A stretch of 64,000 nt of DNA from Buxus sempervirens (Eukaryota; Streptophyta; Magnoliopsida; Buxales; Buxaceae): assembly GCA_947561395.2 (NCBI GenBank), contig OX387192.1, positions 12,560,221 to 12,624,220 on the forward strand. Reading direction: 5' to 3'. Shown here piece by piece: positions 45,075 through 57,002 of this stretch. Both the position numbers and the translations under genes were made by a program. How positions within the stretch are numbered: position 1 is the stretch's first letter; every line of letters starts with the position of its first letter. A model generated the notes under the pieces. The model was not told where the DNA came from. It worked only from the letters and a program-made list of their open reading frames with translations, and did no database searches.

Positions 45075-48000
45075 ATGGCTGGCAGGGGACGACGTGCTAG
45101 AGTTGATCCTATTGAGGAGGAGCCGCAGGATGTTCCATTACCTCCACCACCTCCAGGGGGTGATATATGGACTGTTGTTAGCAGCCTGGCGGAGCTTCTT
45201 GCCAAGGAGAGAGAGGAGAGGCTGAGCCAGCAGGGAAATGGCGGAAATGGTGGCAATGGTCATGGAGAGGAGCCTGTACACGAGAGGGCCATACATACGG
45301 CCAAGGATCTCGAGCAGTTCAGGAAGTTGGATCCACCTATCTTTAGTGGACGACCAGATCCTATGGAGGCTGAGAGATGGCTGATGCGAGTCGAGTGGAT
45401 TTTTGAGGCCATGGGATGCCCGATGGACAGGAGAGTGCGATTGGCAGCATTCTTGTTTGAGGGAGAGGCAGTGCATTGGTGGACAGCCAGGAAGAGGTAG
45501 GATCCACAGGCTACGTACATGACTTGGGATAGATTCAGAGAGGTCTTCTATGACCAGTACTTTTCTGAGGAAGTCCGGCTCAAGAAGGAGCGGGAATTTA
45601 TGGAGATTACACAGGGAGGCCAGACAGTGGCTCAGTACGAGGCTAGATTTGCAGCCTTGTCTCGATTTGCACCTCACATGACACAGGATGAGCGGAGGCT
45701 GACTTCACATTTTGAGCGGGGTCTGAAGCCTGAGATTAGGAGTATGCTGACCGTACTCCTGTGCACCGAATTGAAGGACGTGGTACGTAGAGCCACTAGA
45801 GCTGAGAGTGACTTGGAGGCTAGAGCGAGTCAGAGCAGAGCTAGGCCGCCTACGAGGCCGGCAGATCAGAGAGGTTTCCTTAGTGGGAACAAGAGACCCA
45901 GAGACTGGTCTAGGGCAGAGCCTGCGGGAGGACAGTATAGAGCAGCTCCGAGGGCATGTGGCAGTTGTGGCAGATACCATGTACCTGGACCGTGTGTTGC
46001 AGCGCCAGGCACCTGCTACCGATGCGGTAGGCCGGGTCACAGGATCACGGATTGTCGGTTTCCTACTAGTTATCAGCCGTTAGCAGTGCCACGACCGGCA
46101 TTACCATCGCCAGAGACCGCGCCTGCTTTTCCACAGAGGTCACAGTTTCAGCAGCCAGCTCAGAGAGCACCGGTTGGACAGAAGCCCCAGGGCAGAGGAT
46201 CAGTTCAGAGAGGAGGCCAGAGGCAGACAGTACCTGCTCAGCAGCAGCCAGCGAGGGTATATGCAGTGGATACACATGAGGAGCGTGAGCCCGATCGTGT
46301 GGAGGATATTGAGGGTGATCCCGAGACACCTGAGTTGATTGGAGGTATTCTCTTCATCTGTGGTAGATCAGCATGTGTTCTGTTTGATTCTGGTGCTTCC
46401 CATTCTTTTATATTGCCTGCTTGTGCACAACGGATTGGTTTGTCACCCACTGAATTGGATGCTGTTTTGTCTGTGCACACACCTTTGGGAGAGTCTACTT
46501 GAGTGGAGCATATGTATAGAGACTGTATGATTAGATTGGGTAGATTAGAGTTGTCTGGTGATTTGATTGCCTTAGACATTGGAGGTTTTGATGTGATATT
46601 GGGGATGGATTGGCTATGTAGACACCATGTGACATTGGACTGTTATGCGAGTACAGTGATAGTTAGAGGGCCAGATCAGACCACTCATTGTTTCAAATGT
46701 GAGGGGTTGAAGTCTCGGATTGGTCTGGTAGCATCTGTGATAGCAGAGGAGCTTAGGAGTGACACCCTTGTCATCTCCGATGTACCTGTTGTACAGGAGT
46801 TTGCGGATGTGTTTCCAGAGGATTTACCTGGATTACCACCTGCTAGAGGAGTAGAGTTCAGGATACAGTTGATGCCTGGTACGGCTCCAGTTTCGAAACC
46901 ACCCTATAGGCTTGCGAAACCAGAACAGGAGGAACTTAAGAAACAGTTAGATGAGCTCCAGGAAAAAGGTTTCATCAGACCGAGTATGTCTCCGTGGGGC
47001 GCTCCAGTTCTATTTGTCCAGAAGAAGGATGGTAGCATGAGGATGTGTATCGATTATAGGCAACTGAATCAAGTAACAGTGAAGAACAAGTATCCGTTGC
47101 CTAGGATTGATGACCTGTTTGACCAGTTAGGAGGAGCATCTTGGTTCTCCAAGATAGACTTGAGGTCAGGATATCATCAGGTGAGAGTAGCAGAGGAGGA
47201 CATAGAGAAGACAGCTTTTCGTACACGCTATGGGCATTATGAGTTCTTGGTTATGCCTTTTGGGTTGACCAATGCCCCAGCTGTTTTCATGGACCTCATG
47301 AACAGAATTTTTCATGCATACTTGGACAGTTTCGTAGTGGTGTTCATTGATGACATCCTAGTATATTCTAAGACCCGAGAAGCACATGTAGGGCATTTGA
47401 AGGCAGTATTGCACACTTTGAGAGACCACGGGTTGTATGGGAAATTTAGCAAATGCCAGTTTTGGCTAAGGCAAATTTCTTTCTTAGGTCATGTTATCTC
47501 AGGAGAGGGTATATCTGTGGACCCTGAGAAGGTTAAGGCAGTGGCAGAATGGCCTAGGCTTACTACAGTGACAGAGGTCAGGAGTTTCCTTGGTATGGCA
47601 GGTTACTATAGGAGATTCATTGCAGGATTTTCGCGTATAGCTGCACCGTTATCTAATCTAACCAAGAAAGCAGTGAAGTTTCAATGGGATGAAAAATGTG
47701 AGCAGAGTTTTCAGGAATTGAAGCAGAGATTGACTACTGCACCAGTGTTGATTGTGCCATCCATGGATGAGGCATTTGCAGTATATTGTGATGCTTCTAG
47801 GATAGGCTTGGGATGTGTATTGATGCAGCAGGGCAGAGTTATAGCGTATGCTTCGAGATTGTTGAGGCCACATGAGAAGAACTACCCTACCCACGATTTG
47901 GAGCTTGCAGCCATAGTCTTTGCATTGAAGCTATGGAGGCATTACCTTTATGGAGTAGAGTTTGAGATCTTTTCTGATCATAAGAGCTTGAGATATCTGT

Positions 48001-48166
48001 TTTCACAGAAAGACCTGAATATGAGGCAGCGAAGGTGGATGGATCTGCTAAAGGATTTCAAGTTTACTTTGCAATACCACCCTGGTAAGGCAAATGTAGT
48101 GGCGGATGCTTTGAGTAGAAAAAGTTCAGTTGAAGGTCAAATAGCTACTTTAGCATCTTTCATGAT
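45075..48166 (+). pseudogene. Tekay-like gypsy Gag-Pro-RT-RNase H polyprotein, truncated
   Basis: One frame of about 1,030 codons from the ATG after TTTTTGCAG, broken only by TAG (45498-45500) and TGA (46500-46502), both explained by C to T at CAG and CGA. In order: basic start MAGRGRRARVDP, proline/glycine linker, gag core (YDQYFSEEVRLKKEREFME), CCHC knuckle CYRCGRPGHRITDC (46014-46055), aspartic protease FDSGASHSFI (46383), RT with [15 protein letters not shown] and catalytic FIDD (about 47343), RNase H with [19 protein letters not shown] and VVADALSRK. It should package and copy the element's RNA. The reading ends about 48166, so integrase, chromodomain, PPT and 3' LTR are missing. Unlike the pol at 25452, RT and RNase H catalytic residues are intact. 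Confidence 0.95.
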
Positions 48167-48892
48167 GAGCCACTCGAGAGTATCTAGATCTAATTTTGTG
48201 CTTGAAATCGTCTGCCGCCATTAATTGCAATTGTAATTACAATTTGATTTATTTGCTGACATATGGAGCATCCAAAAATTGTAGTGTTTTTGATTTTGAA
48301 AATGTAAATAAAAGCGTTTTTTGTTGAAAAAAGGTTGGACTGCATGATGCTTGACATGACAACATCTCTCTGTTGCTGCATGGATTGCAGCAGTAAATGG
48401 TGGCAAATGATATCATCTCCTAATTTTGTGGAACGAAATCTTCGGTTAATTTCGCCTAAATTGGTGCTTGTTATGGCCGTGAGATGCTACCATGTAGAGC
48501 ATCTCAAGGTTAATGTTTTTTTATACGGGCCCTACTTGAAACGATGAAAAACACTGATCGTGAGATGCTGCAAGCGTTGTAGTAGGCGTCGATTCAGGCG
48601 AATACAGAACAAGATTTCAGCCCTAATTTTGTAAAGCGGCTTCACGTGGAAGCCCATTTGGACACTTGAGGTTTACACATCATCGGTCACGTGTCATACA
48701 GCCGTATCACCAGATTTTTAAGTCTAGTGCGTCAAACCAGCTTAACGTATGACAAAGGTTCATACAACGAAGGCTCATAGTTCAGAGCACCTTCGCGCCT
48801 TTTCAGTAGAATGCAGAGAGCGTTACTTGGAAGGACTCGAACGAACAACGTTAGTTTCGGTCTATTGGAAACCCTAGAATTCTGAAATCCTA
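48167..48892. other. Truncation junction and putative promoter/5' UTR of the split gene
   Basis: After about 48166 gypsy homology stops. The rest has no open element and leads into the exon at 48893. No clear TATA box was found. The truncated retroelement ends about 700 bp upstream of the start codon. Confidence 0.45.
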
Positions 48893-49069
48893 ATGGTGGA
48901 AGGAGGTCGATCGGGAAAAACTTCGGAGGCCATGGATTCCTCCCTGATTGTTCATACAGAAGACGCTGTTCAGGCCCTGCTTGATCATCTGGTGGAGCCG
49001 TTGTTACCCGCAAAACCTTCTGCTCATAATGTTCCATCGCTCTCTGAGCGAGAGACCGTCGCAAAACAG
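48893..49069 (+). CDS. Exon 1 of a split plant gene (unknown function)
   Basis: Encodes 59 residues from MVEGGRSGKTSEA to SERETVAKQ, followed by a GT donor (CAG|GTATTC at 49070). The sequence has ordinary protein composition (VHTEDAVQALLDHLVEPLLP), unlike the transposon frames around it. The first ATG in the open frame was taken as start. It joins in phase 0 to the exon at 57188. I do not recognise the protein and give no function. Another start upstream or further exons in the long intron cannot be ruled out. Confidence 0.65.
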
Positions 49070-49602
49070 GTATTCGCCTTGATTCAGTTCATACTGGATT
49101 TCAATCTGATATACTTCGTACGTTTGGCTGCTTGCTTGAATTTGCTCTTTTTATAAATTAAAAAGAGATAAAGGAGATGACATGACAGCCATGTGAAATG
49201 GGCGGAACTACCCTACCTCCAAGAAAAGCAAGAAAATATCGTTTTATAATGCTACTCTTGCCTTAGAATTACTGTAAGATTATTTTTTTTTCTTTTACTT
49301 GTTTCTTTTTGTTCTGTTTCGTTCACGAATAATGTTAGACTGTCACTCAGTTTTGTGAGGTTTGCATGCAGCGTGATAGCTGTCGTATTTGGATTTTAAG
49401 TTTTGAGTCGTGGTTGCCACGAATTAGTATGGGGTTTTGTTATTGGTATGTCTACCTGGAAAAAATGCAGGGTACGATTGTTTTGGTACATTGCTAATTA
49501 ACTTTTTTTAACCCCATGGATGCGTAAACTAGAGTATTCAATGGAACATCTGTTATTTATAATCTTGATTACGACATGGACAGAAGATTTCTATATAATT
49601 GT

Positions 49603-50047
49603 TGTAACTTAGCGGAAAAAAAGATAAGGACTATATCGCAACGAAGTAAAGTTTGACAGAAATGTAAGAAAGAAAATGCAAACATAAAGCATACCAAGAT
49701 TTACGTGGTTCATCGTAAAGCCTAAGTCCATAGGAGAGCACAAAAGAGAAGTATCTAAGATTGAGAACAAATACAAAGGACTCTCACACAGACCCCAACA
49801 ACCCAACAAACACTTTGGGTTTTCAATCTGGACTGGGGATGGATTTGAACTGAATGGAAAGGCCTATTTGTAGGCATTTCAGGAGGGGTGAAAGTGTCAT
49901 ATTTAATGATTAAATAGACTTTTATCTTTTTCTTTCAGAACTCATTAATGAGCACTGTAGTCGGTGCCAGAATTCGGTGCCGACGACACCCTTTATATTT
50001 GACTTGAAGCAGTAGCCCATATGGGCTTGCATAATTACGGTCCTACA
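49603..50047 (-). mobile_element. 3' LTR of a Ty1/copia element
   Basis: Minus strand starts TGTAGGACCGTAATT right after the polypurine tract and ends near CCGCTAAGTTACA; about 445 bp. The left end is chosen as the TG closest to a matching end, so it is uncertain by a few bases. Confidence 0.75.
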
Positions 50048-50065
50048 AATCTCCCCCTCAAGCCC
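50048..50065 (-). other. Polypurine tract of the copia element
   Basis: The minus strand reads GGGCTTGAGGGGGAGATT, directly before the LTR start. Confidence 0.85.
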
Positions 50066-50124
50066 ATATTTGTGTGAAATATTTTTCTTCTCTCGTCTTC
50101 TCCAAATGGCCCCGAAGGGCATGA

Positions 50125-51848
50125 TCAATTGTTGATAATTGGAACTGGTTTGGTCATCATATTTGCTAGATTTTCTGCTGTGCCAATCTTCAGAATCTGA
50201 ATATGTCCTTGAGAGATGATACCTTGAACGAAATGATATCTAACATCAATATATTTGGTCATTTCATGATATATTTGATTTTTAGTCAAATTTATGATAC
50301 TCTGACTGTCGCAATGAATAACAATAGAATTTTGTTGTAGCCCCAACTCATTGAGTAAGCCTTTGAGCCAGACTGCTTCCTTCACTGCTTCAGTAATTGC
50401 CATATATTCTGCCTCTGTAGTAAATAAGGCAACTGTTATATGTAATGTACAGCCTTCCAACTAATAGCACATTCTTATAGAGTGAAGACAGAACCTGTCA
50501 AAGATCTTCTCTTATCCAAATCAGCAGCATAAGCTGAATTCACATAGCCAATAGTAATGTGATTGTCATCATTGCTATTATCAAACATCAAGCCAATGTC
50601 TGTTGTTCCTTTCAAATATTGAAACATCCATTTCACAGCTTGCCAGTGAACCTTTCCAGGACATCTCATGTATCTGCTCTGAGACTAACAACATTTGAAA
50701 TATCTGGATGTGTGCATACCATAGCATACGTGAGACTCCTAACTGCACTCGCATATGAGATATTAGACATGTCCTGTTCTTCCTCTTCAGTTTGTGGTGA
50801 CATGGTTGCTGAAAGTTTAAAATGTGCAGCAAGTGGGGTACTTACAGGCCTAGCATTCTGCATCTTGAAACGTTCAATAACTTTCTCAATGTACCTTTTC
50901 TGTGACAAGTACAACTTTCCAGCTTTTCTCTGCTTGGGAATCTCCATACCCAAAAGTTTCTTCGTTGCACCGAGATCTTTCATTTCATATTCACCACTGG
51001 GCTGAGCCTTCATCTTGTCAATTTTCGAAATATCCTTTGCAGCAATTAGCATGTAATCAACATATAAGAGCAAGTTTATAAAAGAACCATCTAGAACTTT
51101 ACGAAAATAGATGCAACTATCATGAGTATTTCTAGAATACTCATGCTCAATCATAAATGCGTCAAACCGTTTATTCCATTGTCTGGGAGATTGTTTTAGG
51201 CCGTCAAGAGATCTTAGCTAGTAAACATGATCTTCTTTGCTTGGAATTGCAAAACCTTCTGGTTGACGCATGTAGATCTGTTTTTCAAGGTCGTCATGAA
51301 GAAAGGCTATTTTGGCATCAAGCTGTTCAAGCTCTAAGTTAAGTACAGCAACCATAGAGAGCAGCATGTGAATAGAGCTATGCTTTACAACTAGTGAGAA
51401 TATGTCATTGAAGTCTTCTTCCTTTTGAGTATAGCTCTTTGCCACCAAGTGTGCTTTGTACCTATCGCCTTCCTTCTTTTTGAAGATCCATTTGCAGCCA
51501 ATAATCCTATTACCCTTGGGGTGCTTCACCAACTCCCATACCTTATTTTTCTGGATAGACTCACCGAGATCTTGCATGGAAACTGTCCATTGTGCGGATG
51601 CTTTATGTGAGACAGCCTCGCGATATGTAGAAAGCTCTTCACAGTCAATTTTTTCTACCATAGCCAATGCATAAATGACAAAGTTAGGATGATGGTATCT
51701 GATAGGAGGTCTAATTTCTCTCCTTTGTTTGCCAATAGCAATACTGTATTGCTGTTCTTGCGGTGCATCATTTGCAGCATGATGTTGCAACTTTTGATTG
51801 TCAGGCTCATCGTCTTCAAGAGTCTTACTTTTAATCTCCACCATCTTG
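50125..51848 (-). pseudogene. Ty1/copia reverse transcriptase and RNase H
   Basis: Read from high to low coordinates: linker with EIRPPIRYHHPNFVIYAL, RT with GCKWIFKKKEGDRYKAHLVA, QLDAKIAFLHDDLEKQIYM, LLYVDYMLIAAKD and KLLGMEIPKQRKAGKLYLSQ, then RNase H with TTEAEYMAITEAVKEAVWLK, IHCDSQSIINLTKN and the usual copia end MMTKPVP. The catalytic YVDD reads YVDY, so RT activity would be lost. Several frame changes separate the parts (near 51150 and 50470). It is the 3' half of the pol that starts at 55390, split by LTR G. The original protein would make cDNA in cytoplasmic particles. Confidence 0.93.
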
Positions 51849-53346
51849 TGTCATGCCCCTAAAATTATACTTATGTTATCCCTATATTAACAATAATTAT
51901 TTAATAATAACAAGGGTAATGGGGTAATAGAGATACTAAGACATAACTACAGTTTCCATACACCCCACATGTGAAAACCCAAGCAGATTCCCAATTCTCA
52001 TGTGCTCGATGTACAATACATCCGTACAATAAAATTCAAAAGAAATAAATGAACTACCAAGATTTTGCACATTAAAGACAACTAAAATCCATCATATATT
52101 AATGAAAAGAATATCAGGGCACGCTTAAAATAAATATTCCACTATAGAAATTTTCAATAGTAAAGAAGTACAAATAAACCCTACTCTACTAGCTAATGAC
52201 ATAAAATAAAATCCCTATCCTCTACTACTCTAAGTAGGCCACGTCGACGTCCAAGCACGTCGAATCATGTCCATATCCTAAGCATCTTCTTGGTCCTCGA
52301 AAGCTGTATCATACATACCTGTAAAAATAGTAGGGAATGAGCAAATAGACATGTAGGTATCACTTTTACAGAACAAGTCCCATGGAGAACTCAAACCTTA
52401 GAAATACACCCTTAAATATAAGAATATGAATAAAAGAAACAAACATATCATGCTAAATTAGTAATCAAATTATAAAAGTAATAATGAATGCAATACGTGA
52501 AAGACCCCTAAAATCACTGTATGTGGTCAAGTATATCGATTCATATGAACTCTTTATGAAAGAAATACTCCAAAATCCACAAGTCATGCTCAAACAATCA
52601 TGCATGTAATGTATGCAGTGAGAAAGTGTCTGAATAACCTCTAAAGACATTCATCTTCGCTTCATGAAGTATCTTAGAGTTGCAAATTATAAGGATCAAT
52701 CCCCTCGCCTCCTTAGAACTGCTTGTGTTTGTGAAACTGTTTAGATATCTCCGACCCAACACGCATCTCAACTTATAAACACCACTCAGGGCAATCTGAA
52801 GTATTCCATGTGTACATCGTAGTTTTACGGGCTTTTAACCGATCGGAGCACTATGCTGAGTCACTATTTGTGGAATGGAGACCTAATCCCAAGCCCACAA
52901 CATCTCTGTGAAGTCCGGCTCTAAACAATAACACAGTCTCAACCTATCAATGCCTCTCAGAAATTTATCTTTCAAGGTCTTACATTATTTGGTAGCCGCA
53001 TCTTAATAACTAGGTATTGGACTCCGCGGAAAAGTCCTCACTATGATATGTAAGGATATCATTCATATGAACAAGGACTTTTAGTGACTGTTGGTAGACC
53101 CTCACGTTTCACCCATTCTAGATAAAGTGTCAAAAGTATGTTATACTCATGCATGAAACACAAACACACTTATTTAATGCTCAATATAACTCGTACATGG
53201 TTTCACACACGGTTTTCACCAACATCTATGGCAATAATTCCAACAACATGTCAAATTTTGATTTAATAAGCATCCAATTCTGATTTCTTAACTATTCAAA
53301 TACACCAATTTCACCCGGATCAAAGTTCTCTTCATTGAAATCCTAA

Positions 53347-53861
53347 GGCTATGTTTGGAGCTTTGGATTTGGGGAGAAAAGAAAAGAAAACTAAAAAGGA
53401 AAAGAAAAGAAAAATATTGATTTTCTTTCCTTTTCTGACATTTGGATGAGATGAGAAATAAAAAGAAAAGAAAAACATATTTTAGTAAAATGATGGGTTG
53501 GGGTGGTGGTGCTGGTGGCAGTAGGTGGTGGTGTTGGCTGGTGATGGTGGCGGCAGCTAGTGGTGGTGGTGGGAGATGGTGGTGGCGGTGGCGCTAGGGT
53601 GGTGGTGGATGGTAGTGGCGGCTAGTTGTGGTGTTGGTGGGTGGTGGTGGTGGTGGCGGGTGATGGGTGGTGGTGGTGGATGGTGCTAGTGGTGGGTGGT
53701 GTGAATAGTGATAAGTGATAGTGAATTTTCTTTTCTTTCAAAATTCCTACCTTTCTGGAGAGAAAATTTTTTACATTAGAGAGAAAGATGGAGAGAAAAT
53801 TTGGAGAGAAAATCTCATTTTCTTTTCTTTTTTCCCCAAATCCAAGGTTCCAAACACAGCC
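53347..53861. mobile_element. Non-autonomous TIR element (PIF/Harbinger-like) with TGG-rich core
   Basis: 515 bp with terminal inverted repeats of about 40 bp: GGCTATGTTTGGAGCTTTGG on the left, and GGCTGTGTTTGGAACCTTGG as reverse complement on the right, both followed by GATTTGGGG and A-rich text. Flanks TAA/AAA resemble the 3-bp TAA target of PIF/Harbinger, but with one mismatch, so superfamily is inferred. No transposase. Confidence 0.75.
53495..53702 (+). repeat. (TGG)n-like minisatellite in the TIR element
   Basis: About 200 bp of GGTGGT/GGTGGC repeats, strand-biased for G and without C runs. It could form G-rich secondary structure. Confidence 0.9.
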
Positions 53862-54591
53862 AAAGTTCTAGTTTTCGGATTCATACCCCCGAATTCCATT
53901 TTTTCAAACAAACAATCCAGTACTCATTCAAACAACCTAGCAGTATGTTTCTAGACATGTTAGAAGCAAAACCCATGAATAAAAACAAGGTTTAATCAAT
54001 GGAATTAAAATTTCACCTATTCATGCAAAGTTTTCTAGATTTTCACGCAAACATGTGATCTATTAATAAAACACCATATAAATCATTATTTCTTCATCTA
54101 TTCATCACAAAATCACTATTTTGAATAATCCCAAACGCCCATAAATTTCAGAGGTAGATTTGGCATGGATTTCCTTACTTAGAATTCTACAAACCACTTG
54201 AAAATCGTAGATCAACCTACCTCGATGCTTTAGATCCTTTTTGTTATTAATTTCTTCTTAAATTGATCCTGAAATCTCTTTCTTTTCTCCTCTTGAATCA
54301 GCTGTCCAGCACTCTCTAGGGTTCCTCCAAAATACCACACGCCCAAATCAATGTAGAGAATAACAAAAGATCCTAATTCTAATCCAAAAAATGTATTTAT
54401 ACTAGGGTTTTAATATGTTTAATTACCATCCTACCCCAAATCCGTAGAGAATTTGGGTTAAGTTAGGCTAGGTTCATCTCTTTTATTTTAATGAAGTGGC
54501 TAACCCACTTAGCCTATTTAATTGTTTTAATTATACTTTACAGAATTACTATTTTACCCTTTTTTTTTAAATTTCAAGGCAATACATCTTG

Positions 54592-55390
54592 TCATGTTCA
54601 AGATTTGGGTTTGCATCAGCATTCTCCTTTTGAATGTGTAACATTTTTGATTCATCAAAAGTGACATCTCTGCTGATAAGGAATTTTGTTGACTTTGGGT
54701 TAGTACACTATAGTCTATATCCTTTTACGCCAGACGCATATCCCAAAAATGTGCACTTCTTAGCACGAGTTTTGAGCTTTCCTTCGTTTACGTTAGCATA
54801 AGCAGCACATCCGAAAATCCTGAAGTGAGAATAATCAATGGGTTTTCCGGACCATACCTCTTCAGGTGTTTTGTACTTAATTGCAGTTGATGGAGATTGA
54901 TTCACTAAATAGGCAGCAGTAGAAACTGCTTCTTCCCAAAACTCTTTACCCAATCTTGCATTGGACAGCATGCAACCAGCTCTTTCTAGAAAAGTTTTGT
55001 TCATGTGTTCTGCCACACCATTCTGCTGCGATGTATGTCGAACTGTGCGATGTCTCACAATGCCTTCATTGTTGCAGGATTCATTAAACTCTTTCGAGCA
55101 GAACTCCAACCCGTTATCAGGTCGCAGATGCTTGATCCTTTTTCCAGTCTGGTTTTTGATTAGTGCTTCCATTGCTTAAAATGAGCAAACACTTGGTCCT
55201 TGCTTTTCAAGAAATAAACCCAGACTTTTTTAAAATAGTCATCAATGAAGGTTAGCAAGTATCGGGCTGCACCTTTAGAAGGAACTTTGGAGGGATGCCA
55301 AAGATCAGAGTAGAGTTTTGATGTATATGTATTGCTGAGGTGGTCAAAGGTGGTTGGTTTGCTGCTTTTCATCCTCGTTTCAGGAGTCAA
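54592..55390 (-). pseudogene. Ty1/copia integrase, 5'-truncated
   Basis: Starts at the truncation (55390) in the integrase: SDLWHPSKVPSKGAARYLL with the first catalytic Asp, a frame change near 55165, then LRPDNGLEFCSKEF (second Asp) and HTSQQNGVAEHMNK with the catalytic Glu, WSGKPIDYSHFRIFGC and KCTFLGYASGVKGYRL. A stop follows at 54708, then linker to 54592 (KSTKFLISRDVTFDESKM). The next codons are beyond LTR G at 51848. Gag, protease, the integrase zinc finger and 5' LTR are missing; at 55390 the sequence changes to LINE-like DNA on the other strand. Confidence 0.92.
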
Positions 55391-55830
55391 GAGGGACTAG
55401 GTGGAGGGAGCTGGGGTACCGTGAAGGTTAATGTTGACAGGTGTTCTATGCGCAATCCAAGACTTTTAGGTATCAGAGGTGTTTTTCGTGACCATTGGGA
55501 CATTATTTCTATCTTTATCAGTGGGCTAGTGGGCATTGGGATTCCATTGGGGTGAAGCCAAAAGACTGGGGATTAGGGACTTAGTGGTGGGGGCTGATGA
55601 AAATACCATTTTTAGATGGATCACTCAAGGTGACAGTGGTTCCTGGAAGCTCTCACAATTCACATTGCATCCTTAGAGCTAGAGTTTTGGCACGTCTGAA
55701 TGTTTCATTCAGTCATGTGCTTAGAGAGTTTGATTTTGTTGCGGATTGGCTGGCCAAGCATGAGGCAAGGAGATCAGACCTATTCATAAGCGCTCCATCT
55801 GAAGAGCGTGTGGAGTTGTGTAGGTATTAG
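55385..55830 (+). pseudogene. LINE-type RNase H fragment
   Basis: Plus-strand pieces VKVNVDRCSMRNPRLLGIRG VFRDHW-like and, after frame breaks, SFSHVLREFDFVADWLAKHE match the plant RNase H family (RVT_3) found at the end of plant L1-type LINEs. The middle, with the Glu-containing helix, is unreadable. It is too broken to be a gene and probably the 3' scrap of a 5'-truncated LINE. It abuts the copia integrase. Confidence 0.65.
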
Positions 55831-55889
55831 GGTTATAGGCAGGCATTCTATCTTGGTCTTGCATGTGTATATAGTTTTCTAGCCAGATG

Positions 55890-55969
55890 ACGCTTCATAG
55901 TTCTTTTTTTACTGAATGTATGTAGTCTTCTTTTTTTTTTTTTTTTACCACAAAAAACGCTTCATAGTT
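55890..55969 (-). mobile_element. Tiny retroposed fragment with 13-bp target duplication
   Basis: ACGCTTCATAGTT occurs at 55890-55902 and 55957-55969 around a 54-bp insert. On the minus strand the insert ends CATTCAGTAAAAAAAG, like a LINE tail, and also contains an A-run of about 16. Confidence 0.7.
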
Positions 55970-56089
55970 AGCACTTTTTTTGGGTCAAGATCGTGTACTG
56001 TGGTTTCATATTGCATGCCGTACTCATTGTGTATATTCTTTCTTTCTCAATTTAATATACTTCATTGCTTATTACAAAAATGAGCATGG

Positions 56090-56705
56090 CATATCTATAT
56101 ATAAACTTGCTAGAGCAAAATCAAAGAAGATGAGATTTTGATCAAGTTAGATGCATTAAGAATGAGGATTTGAGAGTTTTGTTAGGGGATAAAGCAATTG
56201 TAGAAGTTGGAGAGAGAATATATTCAAAAATTCCTAAATGGTGACGTTGTTGAAATCTTTGTTTCAGGTTCAAAGGTAACTATTAGAGGACCAAGCAATA
56301 ACTTGTTTTATTCATAGGATGAGGATCCTTGAGTGAAGAGAGCTTTGCAAAGATGAAAATATGAAAGGCATTAGAGTAGAGGGTGTTCTTATTGAAGTGT
56401 TTGAGTGCATAGGGGAGATTAGGGTAATGTGGTTTATCACATTATTTGAGGGAATTTTGATTGGAAAAATGCCAAATGCTCAGAGAAAGAGCTTGGTAGT
56501 AACCTATTTGTAAGAATAAAGGGGACATCAGAATTGTACTAATTATCATGGACTTAATCTTGTGAGCTATAGTATGATCTTATGGAAAAGAATGATGGAG
56601 CAAATTCTAAAAAAAAGTAACTGAAGTGTCAGAATATCAGTTAGGCTTTATGCCAAGTGGTATACGATACCATTGATTTTTCAGTGACTTAGTACAGTTG
56701 CATGA
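56090..56705 (+). pseudogene. RTE-like LINE reverse transcriptase remnant
   Basis: Fragments in plus-strand order, in changing frames: KLARAKSKKMRDFDQV, EDLRVLLGDKAIVE, CTNYHGLNLVSYSMILWKRM and EVSEYQLGFMPSG. These match the region just before and in the RT of plant RTE-type LINEs (pattern CTNYRGIKLMSHTMKLWE, then VSENQFGFMPGRS). Several stops and frameshifts are present. No endonuclease is linked to it on this strand. Confidence 0.7.
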
Positions 56706-56975
56706 CACACGTACATATGTTGGTGCCAACAATACATGGGTATTAGATTTTGTCACATTTATGATGGTTGTCCATTTTTAATGTTTCTCAAACATTTATA
56801 AAAAATTGTTCATTTTAGGTGAGCCCTTTTTGCCATGTGAAAAGTTTATTTTGGTTTGAAACTTGGTAAGTGACCTAAATTTGGTTTACAGTAAATATTG
56901 AGAAGGGGCTTTCTGAGTTAGTTTCCACTTGGTAACCCTCTCTGGAGTGTTGCAGAAGACAATTGTGACTGCGCA

Positions 56976-57002
56976 CGCGCGCGCGCACACACACACACAC
57001 AC
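56976..57002. repeat. (GC)n(AC)n microsatellite
   Basis: Alternating purine/pyrimidine run of about 27 bp, a classic Z-DNA-prone sequence, near the 3' end of the intron. Confidence 0.95.

Larger units (their letters stand above)
51849..54586 (-). mobile_element. Solo LTR G (gypsy-like) in the copia pol
   Basis: 2,738 bp, plus-strand ends TGTCATGCCCC and GGCAATACA. Perfect target duplication TCTTG (51844-51848 and 54587-54591), splitting the linker between integrase and RT. It has TATAAATA (54401-54394), donor CGAG|GTAGGT (GT at 54220-54219) and acceptor TTTTTACAG (AG at 52320-52319), the same order as the other LTRs. The exon after the acceptor is acidic (Phe-Glu-Asp-Gln-Glu-Asp-Ala, stop) without Tyr-Tyr-Tyr. 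A TIR element is inserted in its intron. Confidence 0.9.

Noticed and set aside
45138-45677. 179-codon minus-strand frame
   Set aside because: Antisense shadow of the A2 gag frame, which has clear homology.
53715-53995. Small plus-strand frames in solo LTR G
   Set aside because: They span the end of the TIR element and A/T-rich text; no conserved features.
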